Positions 49,633 to 62,390 are shown, counted from the first letter of the stretch. The stretch: DNA of 64,000 nt from Pontederia crassipes (GCA_030549335.1 CM060198.1:63219378-63283377), one strand, 5' to 3'. Notes: a model not told the origin generated them from the sequence alone. Numbers and translations: made by a program.

Positions 49633-51192
49633 CTACAGTTCTTGTACGTCACCATTTCCATCTGATGTTCCAATATTGTCATCGTCCTTGCCCACCAACT
49701 TCTTTGCCTTCTCGGCTTCCACCTCCCAATTAATGCAGGCCACGAAGAGCACCAACAAGATCGCCGTCGTCGCGGTGCCCACCAGCAGTCCTAGCAGTAT
49801 GCCACCGAGGCCGAGTTTTAGCTTGAAGGCCATCGCCACGGCCAGCGGCAGCGCCACCAGGTAGAACCCGCCGAGGTTGGCGTACATGCTCAGCCACGGC
49901 CTCGCCGTCCCTCGCACGATCCCGCCGCAGGCGACCAGCGGGAAGTTGACCACCTCCACCAGCGCCATCAGCAGCATCATCTTCCTCGCCCCGTCCACCA
50001 CGCCCTTCTCGCGGGTGAAGAGGTCGCCCCAGCGTCCTCTCGCGCTCACCATCGCCGTGCCTCCCAGAGCGCCCGCGACGACGCTGAACCCCAAGGACAC
50101 GTAGGCGGACGCGCGTGCAGCCTGGGCGTGGCCCGCGCCGAGCTCATTCGAGACGCGGGTCGACGCGCACGTCGACAGCGAGAGCATCACCGAGTAGAGG
50201 AGGTAGTCGAAGTTGAGCACCACGGCGATCACCGCCACGTTGCGTTTGGCGTCGGGCAGCCTCCCTGTGAGAAGGACTAAGATCTCGTAGCACCACCACT
50301 CCAAGCACGTCGTGAGGCAGCACGGGCCCGACAGTTTGAGCAGCTTGATCCATCCTGAGGAGCTCTGCGTCGCCCAACATCCTCGGCTGCCTCCCGTGGT
50401 GTCGTCTTCGGAGCACTGCTTCGTGACCTTTTCGTTCTTCCGCATCTCGGTGATCCCCACGTAGGTTCCCAGCATGATGACGACGCTGAGATCTGTCAGC
50501 CAGATGGCCATGGAGATGCCTTGTAGCCCTTTGGCCCTGGACAGCACGAAGTTGATGGGGACGTGGAGAGCAAGAGCCGCGGCCGAGGCGAACAGCGTCG
50601 GCAGAGTCACTCCCTGTGAACTGAGATAGGCCTTAAGAGGATAAAGGAACGAGATGACCGCGAGGTCAGGGAGAAGGTACATGATGTACTTTCTCGCGAG
50701 GTGCGCGATGTCCCGTTGTTGCCCGAAGCATACGAGAACCCTGTCGACGTTAAGCCACAGGAAGGCAATGGGAACGGCGGCAACTAGCAGCAGGACGATG
50801 GCCCTGAGGAGCGTCTGACGGAGAAGCCGGTGGTTCTTTGCGCCGTAAGCTTGTCCGCAAATCGGCTCCATGGCGCCACAGAGACCTGTGAGCACGGCGA
50901 AGCCGGTGGCGTTGGCGAAGGTAAGCCCCAGCGATCCCGCGGCCAGCTGCATCTCGCCTAGGCGGCCCAGGAACGCTGTGGTGATGGCCATCTTCATGAA
51001 CCATGTCAAGTTCATGGCCATCAGGGGGAGGGCGATCCCTCGCTGAGCTCGGAGCTCGGTTAGGAATGTTTGCTTGATTCCGGCAGCCCATCTTGGCGCG
51101 AATAGCGGGTGCGTCCGGGAGGAGTTGGGCTGCGGAGGCACCGGTGGCTCCAACCATAGCGCTTCTTGTGCAGAGCCTCCTTGTGACTTCAT
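49633..51192 (-). CDS. MATE/DTX multidrug and toxin extrusion-type transporter
   Basis: A single open frame of 519 residues, ATG at 51192 and TAG at 49633-49635, with no intron. Two MatE domains (about residues 52-212 and 285-445) give the usual twelve hydrophobic segments. Family marks are CGQAYGAKN (112-120), EWWCYEI (298-304) and STRVSNELGAG (344-354). The N-terminus is Pro/Ser-rich and the C-terminus acidic and hydrophilic; both are expected in the cytosol. MATE proteins exchange organic compounds for protons at the plasma membrane, tonoplast or Golgi/endosomes. The lack of introns and the sequence point to the ABS3/DTX48-54-like branch, whose members affect hormone-related growth and senescence, but the substrate cannot be read from sequence. 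The frame is GC-rich in AT-rich surroundings and undamaged. Confidence 0.93.
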   Translation of the reverse strand: MKSQGGSAQEALWLEPPVPPQPNSSRTHPLFAPRWAAGIKQTFLTELRAQRGIALPLMAMNLTWFMKMAITTAFLGRLGEMQLAAGSLGLTFANATGFAVLTGLCGAMEPICGQAYGAKNHRLLRQTLLRAIVLLLVAAVPIAFLWLNVDRVLVCFGQQRDIAHLARKYIMYLLPDLAVISFLYPLKAYLSSQGVTLPTLFASAAALALHVPINFVLSRAKGLQGISMAIWLTDLSVVIMLGTYVGITEMRKNEKVTKQCSEDDTTGGSRGCWATQSSSGWIKLLKLSGPCCLTTCLEWWCYEILVLLTGRLPDAKRNVAVIAVVLNFDYLLYSVMLSLSTCASTRVSNELGAGHAQAARASAYVSLGFSVVAGALGGTAMVSARGRWGDLFTREKGVVDGARKMMLLMALVEVVNFPLVACGGIVRGTARPWLSMYANLGGFYLVALPLAVAMAFKLKLGLGGILLGLLVGTATTAILLVLFVACINWEVEAEKAKKLVGKDDDNIGTSDGNGDVQEL

Positions 51193-53280
51193 GGCAAGAA
51201 TGGTTAGCTGCCTGCAACGAGGAAATAAAGTGGTTTCCGTTTGCTTGCCCTCTTGTAAGTGGATGATACGTGATGAAGCTTTAGAGTGTGCATGGATGTC
51301 GTGACTTGTGTTTTTGGTAGAAATTAAAAAGTGCTAACTTTTAATTCGGTTCAAGTGGCAAACATTACTTGTAAAATAGGATATAACTTCTTTTTTTTCT
51401 TTTGTTAGAAATTTAAGGGTCACAAGACCCCTAATACAAAAGAAAAAAAAAAAGGAAATCCGCTCCAAACTTGAATTACTTATTTGTGCAAGAGGAATTA
51501 AGGACTCAATCATTCCATAAAACCGAATGATTTTCATGACCACAATTAAGACTGTGGTCAATGTTCTCTTAAAAAAGGCAAATATTTGCCAAATAAAACA
51601 ACAACTACGTATATACTTGAAAAAAGATACTTTGGAGTTTATTTTTTACAATAAAATACTTAACATTTTAAGTATGTTGTTTGTTGATGATTTAAAGAAT
51701 TTCTTTTTTCTCATTTTTCGTGTTTGGAAAGAAGTTTGATCAATGTAAAGTGGAACGAAAATAAAATCCATCGATCAAGATCATAAGATTATCCTCAGTT
51801 CGATAGACAGTTCTAATACATAATACTTCATTATTATTTTTACAAATAAAAGAAGTAGATAAGTGATTCATAGATTATTTTCTACTGAATTCACTTTCCT
51901 TCGAACTAAATTAATATTTTATGCAGCGTTCACGTTGTTAATATACCGAAATGAAACTGAAGTGTCAGAACAGTTTCGCATACTTCATCCACTTCATATC
52001 AAAAATTGATTGGCTTTGCCTTTTGTCAGTGGAAATCTTTTTACTACCTTTATTTGCAATGATAAGCTTTACATTATCAGTGCAATTTGCGAGGACATTG
52101 CTTTCTTATATATAAAAATCATTCTTTTCCTTATCGAAAAAAAAATCATTCTTTGAATACTTTGGATCATAATATTGCCAACTGCAAACTATTGTATGTT
52201 ATAAATATAGTTTTTTTCCTTTTCTCAAAGAAGCTAACAAAAGTACCTAGTGGTATGAGAAGTGGATGCACATTAATAGTTATTGCCAAATGCCTCATCA
52301 TTCTGTTCCACCAACTACCAATTCTAAAGAGATACACAAGCTTGGTCCACAAAGATTTCATGCCTTGCATTCCTCCTCTTTTTTTATTCTCTCTCCTTGT
52401 TCTCAGTGAACCAAGGTTCCATGGATTCCACATGAGATCACACTCAATTATACTTTGGCTATTGTTAACATTATCATTATGTCCTTTCGCTGCTATTGAT
52501 TTTTTTCCATAGTCGGAGATTTGTCAGCAAATAGTGCCTTAAGAAGTGGAGTTGCACCCAGCTGCATGCCGCCTCACAACTTTATACTGAGATCAAGCTT
52601 GGGCTATTTATAATAATTATTGGACATGGTATCAATACTCCAAAGCCTTTGTTTAGGAACCATGATGCGAAACTTTGTTAGCCAAAAGGATAAAATCATA
52701 AAAAAGTAGTATGCTACTGGCGTTTTTTTTCAGATAAAATTGTGGCAGAGATCTCATGCTGGTTACGTATATAATAGAACACGTAAGTGATGGTTTTTGT
52801 CTTTTTATTCTTTCTCTCTGTCTGTTCAAGCACGAAGAGTCGCAAGACTCACGGAAAATAATAATTGAAGCAGACAGGGAAAGATTTAAAGATAAAGGAA
52901 ATATAGAGAAGATAAGGTTTCTTTTCTGAAAGCAATACGTTCAGTTTCTTTTCCTTTTTCTCCTTTTCTCTTCTGATCGCTATTTGCCTATTTTGCAGTT
53001 GTCAATTACCTTATCGATCCATTTCCTTTGCCGGAATAAATTATTATCTAATTGGTTCACCGAGAAAAATATTTTAGCTAAGTTTATTCCTGTTTATTGA
53101 CTGTTGTGGTCCATTTGAATTGATCAACCGATCTGTTAATTAAGAACCCTTTAGTCCACAGCCGTGTACCAGATGTTTAACGGGTTACTTATAAAGTTTG
53201 CATAATTTTTAAACATATAAAAGGCCGGTATAAATGTTTATCCTACCAACATGAGGCAGGACGGTCCTACTGAATCCCGA
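51193..53280. other. MATE 5' flank and intergenic DNA
   Basis: It contains the MATE promoter, but no clear TATA box can be assigned. An imperfect palindrome (TTTAGAAATTTAAGGG region, about 51395-51450) includes A- and T-rich runs. Open stretches such as 52087-52512 have no recognisable domain and ordinary AT-rich composition. I see no second gene. Confidence 0.45.
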
Positions 53281-53283
53281 ATG

Positions 53284-53343
53284 TTCAATTATGGATGGAT
53301 GGATGATAAGTTCAATTATGGATGGATGGATGATAAAAGTTCA
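53284..53343 (+). repeat. Tandem duplication of 27 bp
   Basis: Two adjacent copies of GTTCAATTATGGATGGATGG plus ATGATAA, each itself containing a GGAT repeat. Confidence 0.85.
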
Positions 53344-53454
53344 TGTGGTTCAAATGATATGAAAAAACCAATGGTTCAATTACGGTTCGGTAGATTTCGC
53401 GTTCTCTAGTGGATTGTGTCCGGCGAGACGGCGACGACGATTGCAAAATCAAGA

Positions 53455-53568
53455 GATGGTGATGCCCTCCTTCTGGTCTGCCTGCAACGAGGCGGCCAAC
53501 GCCATCGTGCCCGATTGCCGGATGCGCGCGCTCCACGTCCTCAAGGCCCTCACCCTCGACCTCTAGGG
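53455..53568 (+). pseudogene. Unrecognised GC-rich exon-like fragment
   Basis: An open frame of 37 codons starting ATG at 53455 and ending TAG has plausible protein composition (it contains FWSACNEAANAIVPDCRMR). It sits as a GC-rich patch in AT-rich DNA immediately left of a CACTA element. No neighbouring exon or intact gene can be joined to it. It may be a remnant of a decayed gene or a fragment captured by a transposon; the family is not known to me. Confidence 0.3.
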
Positions 53569-53649
53569 CCACCACCTTTCTTCCCTATGCTCCATTTATG
53601 TCATCCTATCCTTGCCTATATCATCCTATCCTCGCCCTCCAGGACCCTC

Positions 53650-54312
53650 CACTACAAGAAAATTGCCATTTTCCGATGGACAATTTTTTACGGATAGAAA
53701 TTCATTGTAATTTGCGACAGATTTTACGATGAAAATGTTTCTGACGGTCACAATTGTCAGAAATGAAAATAATAAATTATGTAATTTATTATATTATTTT
53801 ATTTTTTGACGATTACAAACGTCGATATTTCTGACGGATATCCATCCGTCATAATTTTTTATAGTTACAACCGTCGAAAATGAAAATAATAAATTATATA
53901 ATTCATTATATTATTATTTTATTTTTTGACGATTAGGAACGTCGATATTTTCGACGTATATCTATCCGCCGCAATTTTCGATGGTTATAACCATCGGTAA
54001 ATGTATAATAATATAATATGAGAAGTATTTTATTAATATAATTAGCGACAGTCCGAATCGTCATAATTTTCGACGGTTCCGACCATCGGTAATAATTAGC
54101 GACAGTTCAAATCGTCGATAAAATAAAAAAATAAATATTATATATAACTAAATATAGTATTTTATTTTTATAATTAAATAATTTTCGTCGGTCACAATCG
54201 TCAGTAACTTTAAAATAATTAATATTTAATTTTTTGACGGTCAGAGCCATCGATAATTAAAATTTTATTATCCCGCTTTTTTTTTCATTTTTTTGCTTTC
54301 TCATCTTTCCAC

Positions 54313-54343
<31 letters not shown>

Positions 54344-54371
54344 CTTCCCACATTACACTCCATTATCTACT

Positions 54372-54407
<36 letters not shown>

Positions 54408-54537
54408 CTTCCCACATTACACTCCATTATCTACTTCTCTCTCCCTCGATGACCTGACGACCCGCCCGACGACCTCCTAGCTGACGACCCTCTCCCTCCC
54501 GGACGACGATCGCCGGCGACCCTAGCGCACCCCTCTC
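53650..54537 (+). mobile_element. CACTA element, left part, same family as 41781-43528
   Basis: Starts CACTACAAGAAAATTGCC. Subterminal motifs and AT-rich spacers align with the left part of the nested CACTA at 41781. It contains a tandem duplication of about 75 bp (54305-54443: a TA run plus AAAATCTTCCCACATTACAC). It is interrupted at 54538 by another CACTA end, and its own right end is not seen. Confidence 0.7.
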
Positions 54538-55107
54538 ACTACAAAAAAATGGACTATTGGCGACGCAAAGTAGCGTCACACATTTGGTGACGCTATCGAG
54601 ACGTCATTAACGCCTTTATGGCGTCTACCTTGCGTCTCAATAACGAGACACTATTTGCCTCTCGATAGCGTTTCATCATTAGCGTGTTCTTAGGTATTCA
54701 AGTAATAGATGCTAAGCATAGTGCAATGGAGACGCTACGTAGATGCTACTATTGCACGCCGCGGAGCGAAAAAGCACGGGAGAACCTAACACCGTTCTCG
54801 CGTCGACAACACGCAGCGCTATGCTCGCGTCTCACTATTTGCGGCTCTAAAGAGATGCTATCTGGCATCACACGTTTACGCGACGCTATGTAGACGCGAA
54901 TATGATTACTTGACAACTATTCTTAGGTTATCTATATTTATATCGCTATTTATTTTATATTTAAACCCTAAACCCTATATATTATATATACCATATGTTA
55001 ATCAATAAATTAATTAAATATTATATTAGTATTAATATTATATTAGTATTATCAACATATACATGTATTCATACATGATTACCCATATTATATATATGTA
55101 TTACACG

Positions 55108-55166
<59 letters not shown>

Positions 55167-57310
55167 TTTTACATGATAGGTGTGTTCCTAAATATATAAT
55201 TTGTTACCTACATTATTCATGTTATCTACACATATTAAATATATATACTTAATCATGAAATTACGTGGTTGGATTAAGAGAGTGATATGCTACAAATTAT
55301 CACATGTTAGCATCACGGTTGAAACTCAATAGTGTCACATTCGCATCTAACAAGAGTCGCAGGTGATGTCGACGCCATGGTGACACTATTAACGTCTATG
55401 TAGCCTCGTCGAATTGAGATGCCACAAGATTTTAGACGCTAGTTCGGCGCTACGTGATCACTAAAAGTACCTAGCGACTCAATAGCGTCTGTATCGCGCC
55501 TCCTTAGTGTAGGATCCCAAAGGGCACCAAGAGTGGGGGGAAGGATGAATCGGTGTTTAACCAAAATTATCGATTTCACAAAATTCGTAGTGGAAGCACA
55601 AAACCGATTCTTGAAAATTTTGCAATTCAGATTATAAACACAATATGAACGGGGGAGAGAGATAGAAAAAATCAAACGCAAACACACGGTGGTTGTTGAC
55701 GAGATTCGGCCACACCTTGGTCTACGTTCCCGCTCCGACTTCTCGACCACGAGACCGTCGGAGATTCCACTAGTCACTTTCTTTATTCCAAATGGGGCAA
55801 GGAAGAAAGCCCTTTACATCAACTACATTTTCTCCGCTTCGAGAGGCAAGACAACCTCTTCTCCTATGAAGCTAATCTATTTCTCTCGCTTAAGAGGTAA
55901 GATTTAGAACATCTTTTACACATGAGCTCTCTCTATTTTTTCTGAACAAAAGTGTTTCTCTCTTTTACAATTCTATGCTCACAAGAGGAGAAGAGAGAAA
56001 GAATGAGAAAGCTATAAAATGAAAACTCTAAGAAAATGATCTCTTTTTTATAACTTGAAGCTTTTCTTCAATGAGTGAATTAGTGCCTTTGCTTCTAGCT
56101 TTGGCACTCCTTTTAAAGCTTTCAATGTCTGGAAAATTCATCCATAAATTGTTCCACAAATTCCTCCTTCAAATTTGACCGTTATTATTCATTTGACTCG
56201 GAGGTCGGTCGACCGCACTTCTGAACCGATCGACCGGTCTATGTGGTCGTTGCGCATTTTCTTCAACTTCTGAATACATCGGCTCGACGTCGTCCGGAGC
56301 AGGGTCAGTAGTTATCGATCGACCGACATCTTCTGTTCGGTCGACCGGTATCTTCTCGACCGGCCTTCTTTGCGTCGACCGGCAAGTTGACCGACCTGCA
56401 CTCTTTTGATCATAACTTTCTGCACGGTTATCCAAATTAGATGATCTTGGAGTCTATGAAAAGCTAACAGAATTCTCTATAATTTCACATTTATTCAAAA
56501 CTAATGAGATCAGTGACAATTATCTAATCAAAGCGTAGTGCATAAAGTTATACATTTTTCTTTAAACTTTTTCCACATTTCAAGTTTAATCATTCGAGGT
56601 TTGTTTCATCAAAATATAATTTTATATGTTATTAAAACTTTGACCCAACACTTAGCCGACTTTTTATCGCCCTCACTTAATCGGGCACATATAGACATAT
56701 AAATACGCGTATATACTTATACTTATATATAATAAGTACATATATACATATTATTATCACTTAATCTCACACATATAAATATATACACATATATTCACTT
56801 CGAATACATATACACGTTATATGACTCGCACATGTATAGACGTATACATACACATATATATTTATAATACATATAGACATACATACATGATAGATTTATA
56901 ATACTTAATCTAGCACACGTAGACATATAACATACACATATATTATAGGTATATATATATACACACAATTTTATTATAGACACATATACATTTAGATTTA
57001 TAATTTTATATATATACATGATAGATTGTCGGAAGGAAATAAAATAATTGGAACGGGGCACAATGCGATGAGGTGCTATATTGATAAATAAAATTTCATA
57101 CATACTAAAAAATTTGAAAAAGACTTTTAATGAGCGTCTCAATGGCATCGCATTTGTGGGAAGCTACCTCTATGGAGACGCCCCTATGACGCTACAGTGT
57201 CGCTACGTTAGCTTAGCGACACATTAGCTTCTCCATAGCGCCGCACTAGCTGAATTTTGATAGAAACGATGCCTACATTGCGTCTACATAGTGTCGCGTT
57301 CTTGGGAGAC
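54538..57310 (+). mobile_element. CACTA element of a second family, left part, carrying a solo LTR
   Basis: Begins CACTACAAAAAAATGGACT. It has dense GACGCTA/TAGCGTC motifs at 54560-54895, 55330-55500 and 57125-57310, quite different from the CCGACGG motifs of its neighbour. A (TA)n run is at 55110-55158. It is interrupted by a solo LTR at 55508-56650. The 57.3-57.77 kb GC-rich stretch may be its inner part. No right terminus is found before the copia fragment. Confidence 0.65.
55508..56650. mobile_element. Solo LTR, 1143 bp
   Basis: It starts TGTAGGATCCCAAAGGGCAC and ends TTGACCCAACA, flanked by the perfect 5-bp duplication CTTAG at 55503-55507 and 56651-56655. No partner LTR, primer-binding site or interior is present, so it is what remains after recombination between two LTRs. 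It carries several GGTCGACCGG-type palindromes (about 56200-56400). Confidence 0.85.
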
Positions 57311-57369
57311 GCTAAAAAATTTACTTAAATCCCTAACCCCTCTTCTTCGTTTTCACTTTTACTGTTTTC

Positions 57370-57765
57370 CTCCATCGACGTTCGCCTCCTCCACCGCGCC
57401 CCTCCGCCTACTCCACCGCCTCCACCGCGTCCCTCCGCCTACTCCATCGCCTCCACCGCAGCCCTCCGTCGCCCTCCACCGTCGCCTCTACCTCCTCCAC
57501 TGCGCTGACGTCCGCCTCTGCCTCCACCATCGCCTCCTCCTCCTCCTCCCCCCTCCGCCTCGTCCGCCCTCCATCGCCGCCTCCGACTCCTCCACTGCCC
57601 TCCACCACCGCACCGACGTCCGCCTCCGCCTCCTCCTCCTCCCTCCGCCTCATCTGCCCTCCACCGCCACCTCCTCCTCTTCCACCGCCCTCCGTCACCG
57701 CGCCAACATCCGCCTCCTTCTCCACCGCCGCCTCCTCCTCCTCCGCATCTTGCTCCCCCTACACA
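57370..57765 (+). repeat. Degenerate CTC/CCG trinucleotide-rich stretch
   Basis: Repetitive CTCCACCGC/CTCCTCC-type sequence with open frames on both strands. The frames are composition artefacts (Pro/Leu/Arg on one strand, Gly/Glu on the other). Confidence 0.65.
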
Positions 57766-57769
57766 AAAT

Positions 57770-60008
57770 CCTCTACATCTGTATTATCTGTATCAACATC
57801 TGGCTCATTGTTTCCAAGTTCATCCTATACATAATCACTGCTCTGTTCTTTGATTTCCTGAAGTCTGCCAAAGTTTCTAATTCATGAAAAATCACATTTT
57901 TACTTCTGATGATTTTCTTCTTCTTTGAATCCCACAATTTATATTTAGAATCTACATATCCATAATCCAGAAATATGCACTCTTGAGCCATTTTATTAGA
58001 TTTCTGTCCTTGTTCCTTTGCCACATGTGCAAAAGTTCTACAATAAAAAACTTTCAAGTTAGAGTAAGACACATTCTTACTAGTTCACATTTCTCAAGAG
58101 TATCTAAATCCAAAGGAACTGATGGAAATCTGTTAATCAAGTAATACGCAGTATTCGCAGCTTCACTTCAAAACATCTTGGTAGATTAGTCATCCTCAAC
58201 ATGCACCAAACTCTATTTAGAATGGTTATGTTCATTCTTTCAGCAACACCATTGTGCTATGGAGTCTTAGGTACTGACTTTTTATGTCTGATGTCATGAT
58301 CTGCGCAATAATCTTTGAATTTCTGAGACATATACTCACCACCATTGTCTGTGCAAAGACACTTCAGATGATTGCCTGTCTCCTTTTCCACCACGACATG
58401 AAACTTTTGAAAAACCTGAAATACTTGAATTCATAATTTCCACGAAGCATCATCAATAAAAGTAACAAAAAATCTATTGCCACCTAAAGAATTTACTTCA
58501 ATGGGACCATACACATTAGAATGCACCAAATCCAACTTATTTTTCTTCTTCTTAGAATAGGACACAAATGACACTCTGCACTATTTACCAAATAGACAGT
58601 CATCACAAGTATTCAGAAATTTAACTTTGGTAACAATGATGTGATAATTCCTCGCCAGAACCTATATTCATTTCTTACTCATGAGTCCTAATCTTTTGTG
58701 CCATAAATCTGGGGAAGCTTTTTCCTCTATTGCATTAATCGACTGTCCAATCAAATTCACTTGAGTTTTATAGAAGACTCCTGATAGCTTTCCTTTAGCA
58801 ATAACCATGGATCCTTTGATCAATTTCCACTTTCTATCAGTAATGTGACTATAATAGCCTTCCTAATCCAAAAGCCTAAAAGAAATCAGATTGAGACGTA
58901 AATCTGGCATGTGTCTGACATCCTTCAGAACCAACTGACAACCAACATCTATTCGAATACATATATTTTTAATGCCTGCAATTTTAGACTCCGTCTTATT
59001 ATCCATTTTCATTGTGCCAAAATCACCAGTCCTGTACACACTGAAGCATTCTTTTAATGGAGTTGCATGATGCGAAGCCCCTGAATTGATGATTTACTCA
59101 ACTGAAGAGTCTGTGACATTGCATTATTCATTTTCTTCTGAAAGGTAATATAGATCATTATCTGATGCCACTGTAGCAGTACTTTGATCATCTGCATCTT
59201 TCTGATTCTTCTCATTTTGTTGCTTCTTCTAGTCTCTACAATTTCTTTTGATATGTCCCTCTTTGCCACAGTGATAACATATAAATTTTCCTCTTGACTG
59301 TGATCTATTGTTGCCACAGCCTTTTGATCCTCTGCTTCTATCTCTACCTCTATTCTATGTGACAAGAACTTGTGTAGTATATGTTCTCATGCTATTCCTC
59401 CTTATTTCTTCATTGAACAAATAATCTTTGACCATGGTGAGTGATACCACACCACTAGAAGCAGAATTACTAAGTGTTATCACTAAAGTTTTTCATAAAT
59501 CTGACAAGGAACTTAGGAGCATTAATCCTTGCATCTTATCATCAAGGATTATTTTCATTGCTCCCAATTGATTTTATTATTTCCTGAAATTCACTCAAGT
59601 GTTCAACAATAGAATTTTCATCTTCAAACTTCAAAGTGTCTAGTTTCCTGATTATCAAAGCTTTATTCTGAGCAGTATTCCTTTCGTATAAATTTTGTAA
59701 TTTCTTCCACAAAACTTGTGTATCTGTTTCTTGAGCAACATGATGAAAAACACTGACATCAATAAATTGCCTAATCATCTCAACAGCTTTTCTGTGCATC
59801 TTTTTTCAACTTTCATCAATTTTCCCTGTCGGTTTTTTATCTCCTACTTCAACGTGATCAAACGAGTCCTTGCAGTAAAGAAAGTCCTCCATCCTACCTT
59901 TACAAACTGAATAATTATTTGATGTTAGTTTGATCATCCCGTTAAAATAGTTTTCCTCCATTTAATACACACAAAAGAAATCTCAATTAACTTGGCTCTG
60001 ATATCACT
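57770..60008 (-). pseudogene. Truncated Ty1/copia element interior (gag and integrase only)
   Basis: Gag starts at 59961 and has the LTSNNYSVCKGRMEDFLYCKD block, then the UBN2-type region (59542-59799), interrupted by a stop. A frame-shifted CCHC knuckle lies near 59220-59280. The integrase core has TDNGGEYM near 58330-58350 and an HNGVAERMN box with a TAG in place of the usual glutamine. The integrase C-terminal domain with FLDYGYVDSKYKLWD ends near 57773. Reverse transcriptase, RNase H and the 3' LTR are missing; GC-rich CACTA-like DNA follows directly. It resembles the Tnt1-type group. Confidence 0.85.
59994..60006 (-). other. Primer-binding site of the truncated copia element
   Basis: The minus strand reads TGATATCAGAGCC, one mismatch from the methionine-tRNA-type site, next to the LTR beginning at 60009. 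Confidence 0.75.
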
Positions 60009-60970
60009 TGTTGGGAATTTAATCCCTCTTCTTATGTGTGAATTAAATAATATAAGGCAAGCAAGATGCATAAGAAAATAATAATAAGCAAAACAGACAC
60101 TAAATTTATGTGGAAAAACCCTCAAATGGGAAGGAAAAAAATCACAGGGCAATCACAGAGCAATATTACTAATTCAAGAATAAAGTACAATGTCTTTCAG
60201 ATTTTTCCCAAACTCGAATAATAATTCACTGGAATAAATAATTCTTCTCTGAAAATACTAAAATAATAGTAGAAATAATATCACTTGGTTACTACAATTA
60301 TATTTGATTGTATTATCAATAAAACTTCAGAGATCCTTCAATTTGGCTCTATTCTTGATTCTTTGCTCTTCAAGAAGAAATGTTCTATCTTCTTTTTCAG
60401 CTCTCTTCTCTTCTATAGCTCTTCTTTTCTTTATCCGTTGACCAAAGAAAAAACCTCTTTTTCTTTTACAATCAACTCTGGACACGAGAAAAGAAAAAAA
60501 ATCCTCTAAACCTCTCGGCGGCAATTGAAGTAGAGGAAGAAAAAACTTTTTTCTTCACGTGGGCAGCCACCAATCCAAGAGAGAAGAAGACCACCAAGTT
60601 AATTAAGTTTAGTTAACTTAAATAGGTTTATCTTTTTAATGGGCTGAATTAATTTTAAAAGCCCAATAGCCTCGACCAAGCATTGTCCATCCTTCACGAA
60701 GCCATCCAATTTTGTGCAGTCGGCGATGGCAGCGGACTAGCGGCAATTAGTCGGTGATGGCGGTGGTGACCAGTTAATGATGTGGTCGATGACCGGTGAC
60801 TGCAGGATGAGGACAAAAGTTGACAATAGTGGTAACGGTTCACTTACGGTCCAGAGGTTCTCAACTCTGAACCACACCTAAAAGTTTTAACCACCCGATC
60901 AAATCGGACGTTGAGAGAGGGGGCACGACGATCCTACCTCCTCATGTTGGAAGGACAAACATTATTCCAA
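60009..60970 (-). repeat. 5' LTR of the truncated copia element (outer limit uncertain)
   Basis: Starts TGTTGGGAATTTAATCCC on the plus strand directly after the primer-binding site. With no second LTR to compare, the outer end cannot be fixed; composition changes near 60970. Confidence 0.55.
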
Positions 60971-62390
60971 TAAAAGATATAATCTACATGCTTCCCAATT
61001 TCTTGGTTTGGGATTTTAGTTTAAGGCAACACTATTCCAAAAATAATTTATAAAAAATGTAGTTTAAATGTAAAGCACTTTTTTTATCGTGCATTCACGT
61101 CTTGATTAATGACACAATTAAGTGAGAACACTTAAGCGCTCAACATTAAAGCAAATATAAATTTTATTAAAATAAATATTTGCAATAGATAAATTAAGTT
61201 ATAGACAACTTTGAAAATCAACTTAATCTAAGAACAATGAAATTATGTCATCACACCATGATCAAATACAAAAGATAGCTAATTTCATATTCAACTACAC
61301 CCAAATAGTTTAAGATACTGATAGTATTCAGTTTAACTACACCAAAATAGTTTAAGATGGGGAATGCATAATTTTAGGAAGAAATGTGGAAGGTCGTAAG
61401 AATGAGAAACTTGGAAGATTATAGGAGGTGAATTAGAGAGGAAAATAAAAATAAGAAAAAAAACATTTGAATCGGGGAAGAAAAATTAATTTGAATTGGC
61501 AGAAGAAAGATAAGGAAAAAATGAAATGTATGAAAACTGAAATGAAAACATTCACAACTTTTTATCAAGGAATTAATATAAGTCGAGTTAAATAATATAT
61601 ATTTTATAAAAGAATGCATTTTATAAATAATCAATCATTTAAAAAGGATAACTAATAGTTTATTATTCTTTTTATGTTTTCATTCCTATCATATTTTAAA
61701 AGTAAAAGAATCATATTTTAATATAGCTTTAGTTCAATCCACTCAAACTCGTTTAATCATGACGTAGTTGATCAACCGGTTGGATCCGAGAAAATGAAGT
61801 ATAGAATTAATTAGATGATGCAAATTTAGCATAGCCAAAGTAATCTAGAATGAAAAATATATTGTGCATACGAAATTAATAAAATAAGTAGAAGAGTATG
61901 ATTGCAATAATCAAATTCATCGTTATTAGATTTATCAATTTAAAAATAATTATTGAATTGATCAAATAGTAGTGCTTACATAATTTTTTAAGGTTGTTTT
62001 TTCTTTGCCCTCTTGCACCATGACCAATTTTTCATCCGTCCAGCATTTAAAAGTTACTCTTACACTCCTAACTTACGTCTTTTCACTTAACATATGCTAT
62101 AAGGATATACTCAGAGTCCACCCCCATTGGATTAGGATGGACACTCCTACCTACGTGTGCGCACGTCCGAGATCGATGATAAGGTGCGTGAACTTTGATT
62201 TCATGCTAGGTAGGCGCAGTTCTGCTAGGAAAATCAATCAGTTTGCCTAGGTGATGCGTGATTCATAGATGGCACCAGTTGAAAAGATCCCAAAAGCCCT
62301 TCAAACACGGCTGACCCGATTCCTCTCCAAATTTGCCCTAGATGACATTCACTACCCCCTTCTATGTCCTAATATTATTTTAAGAAGATG
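60971..62390. other. Intergenic DNA, no gene seen
   Basis: AT-rich to about 62000, then more balanced sequence to 62390, which may belong to the decayed transposon whose zinc knuckle follows. Confidence 0.45.

Noticed and set aside
52087-52512. 141-codon open frame as a small gene
   Set aside because: No domain, no exon-like composition and no conserved motif; hydrophobic because T-rich.
53650-54540. CRISPR-like regularity of short repeats
   Set aside because: The repeats are CACTA subterminal motifs in both orientations with irregular spacing; this is a plant nuclear sequence.
57291-57887. 198-codon open frame on the plus strand
   Set aside because: It runs from CACTA subterminal repeats through CTC/CCG repeats into antisense copia integrase; composition artefact.
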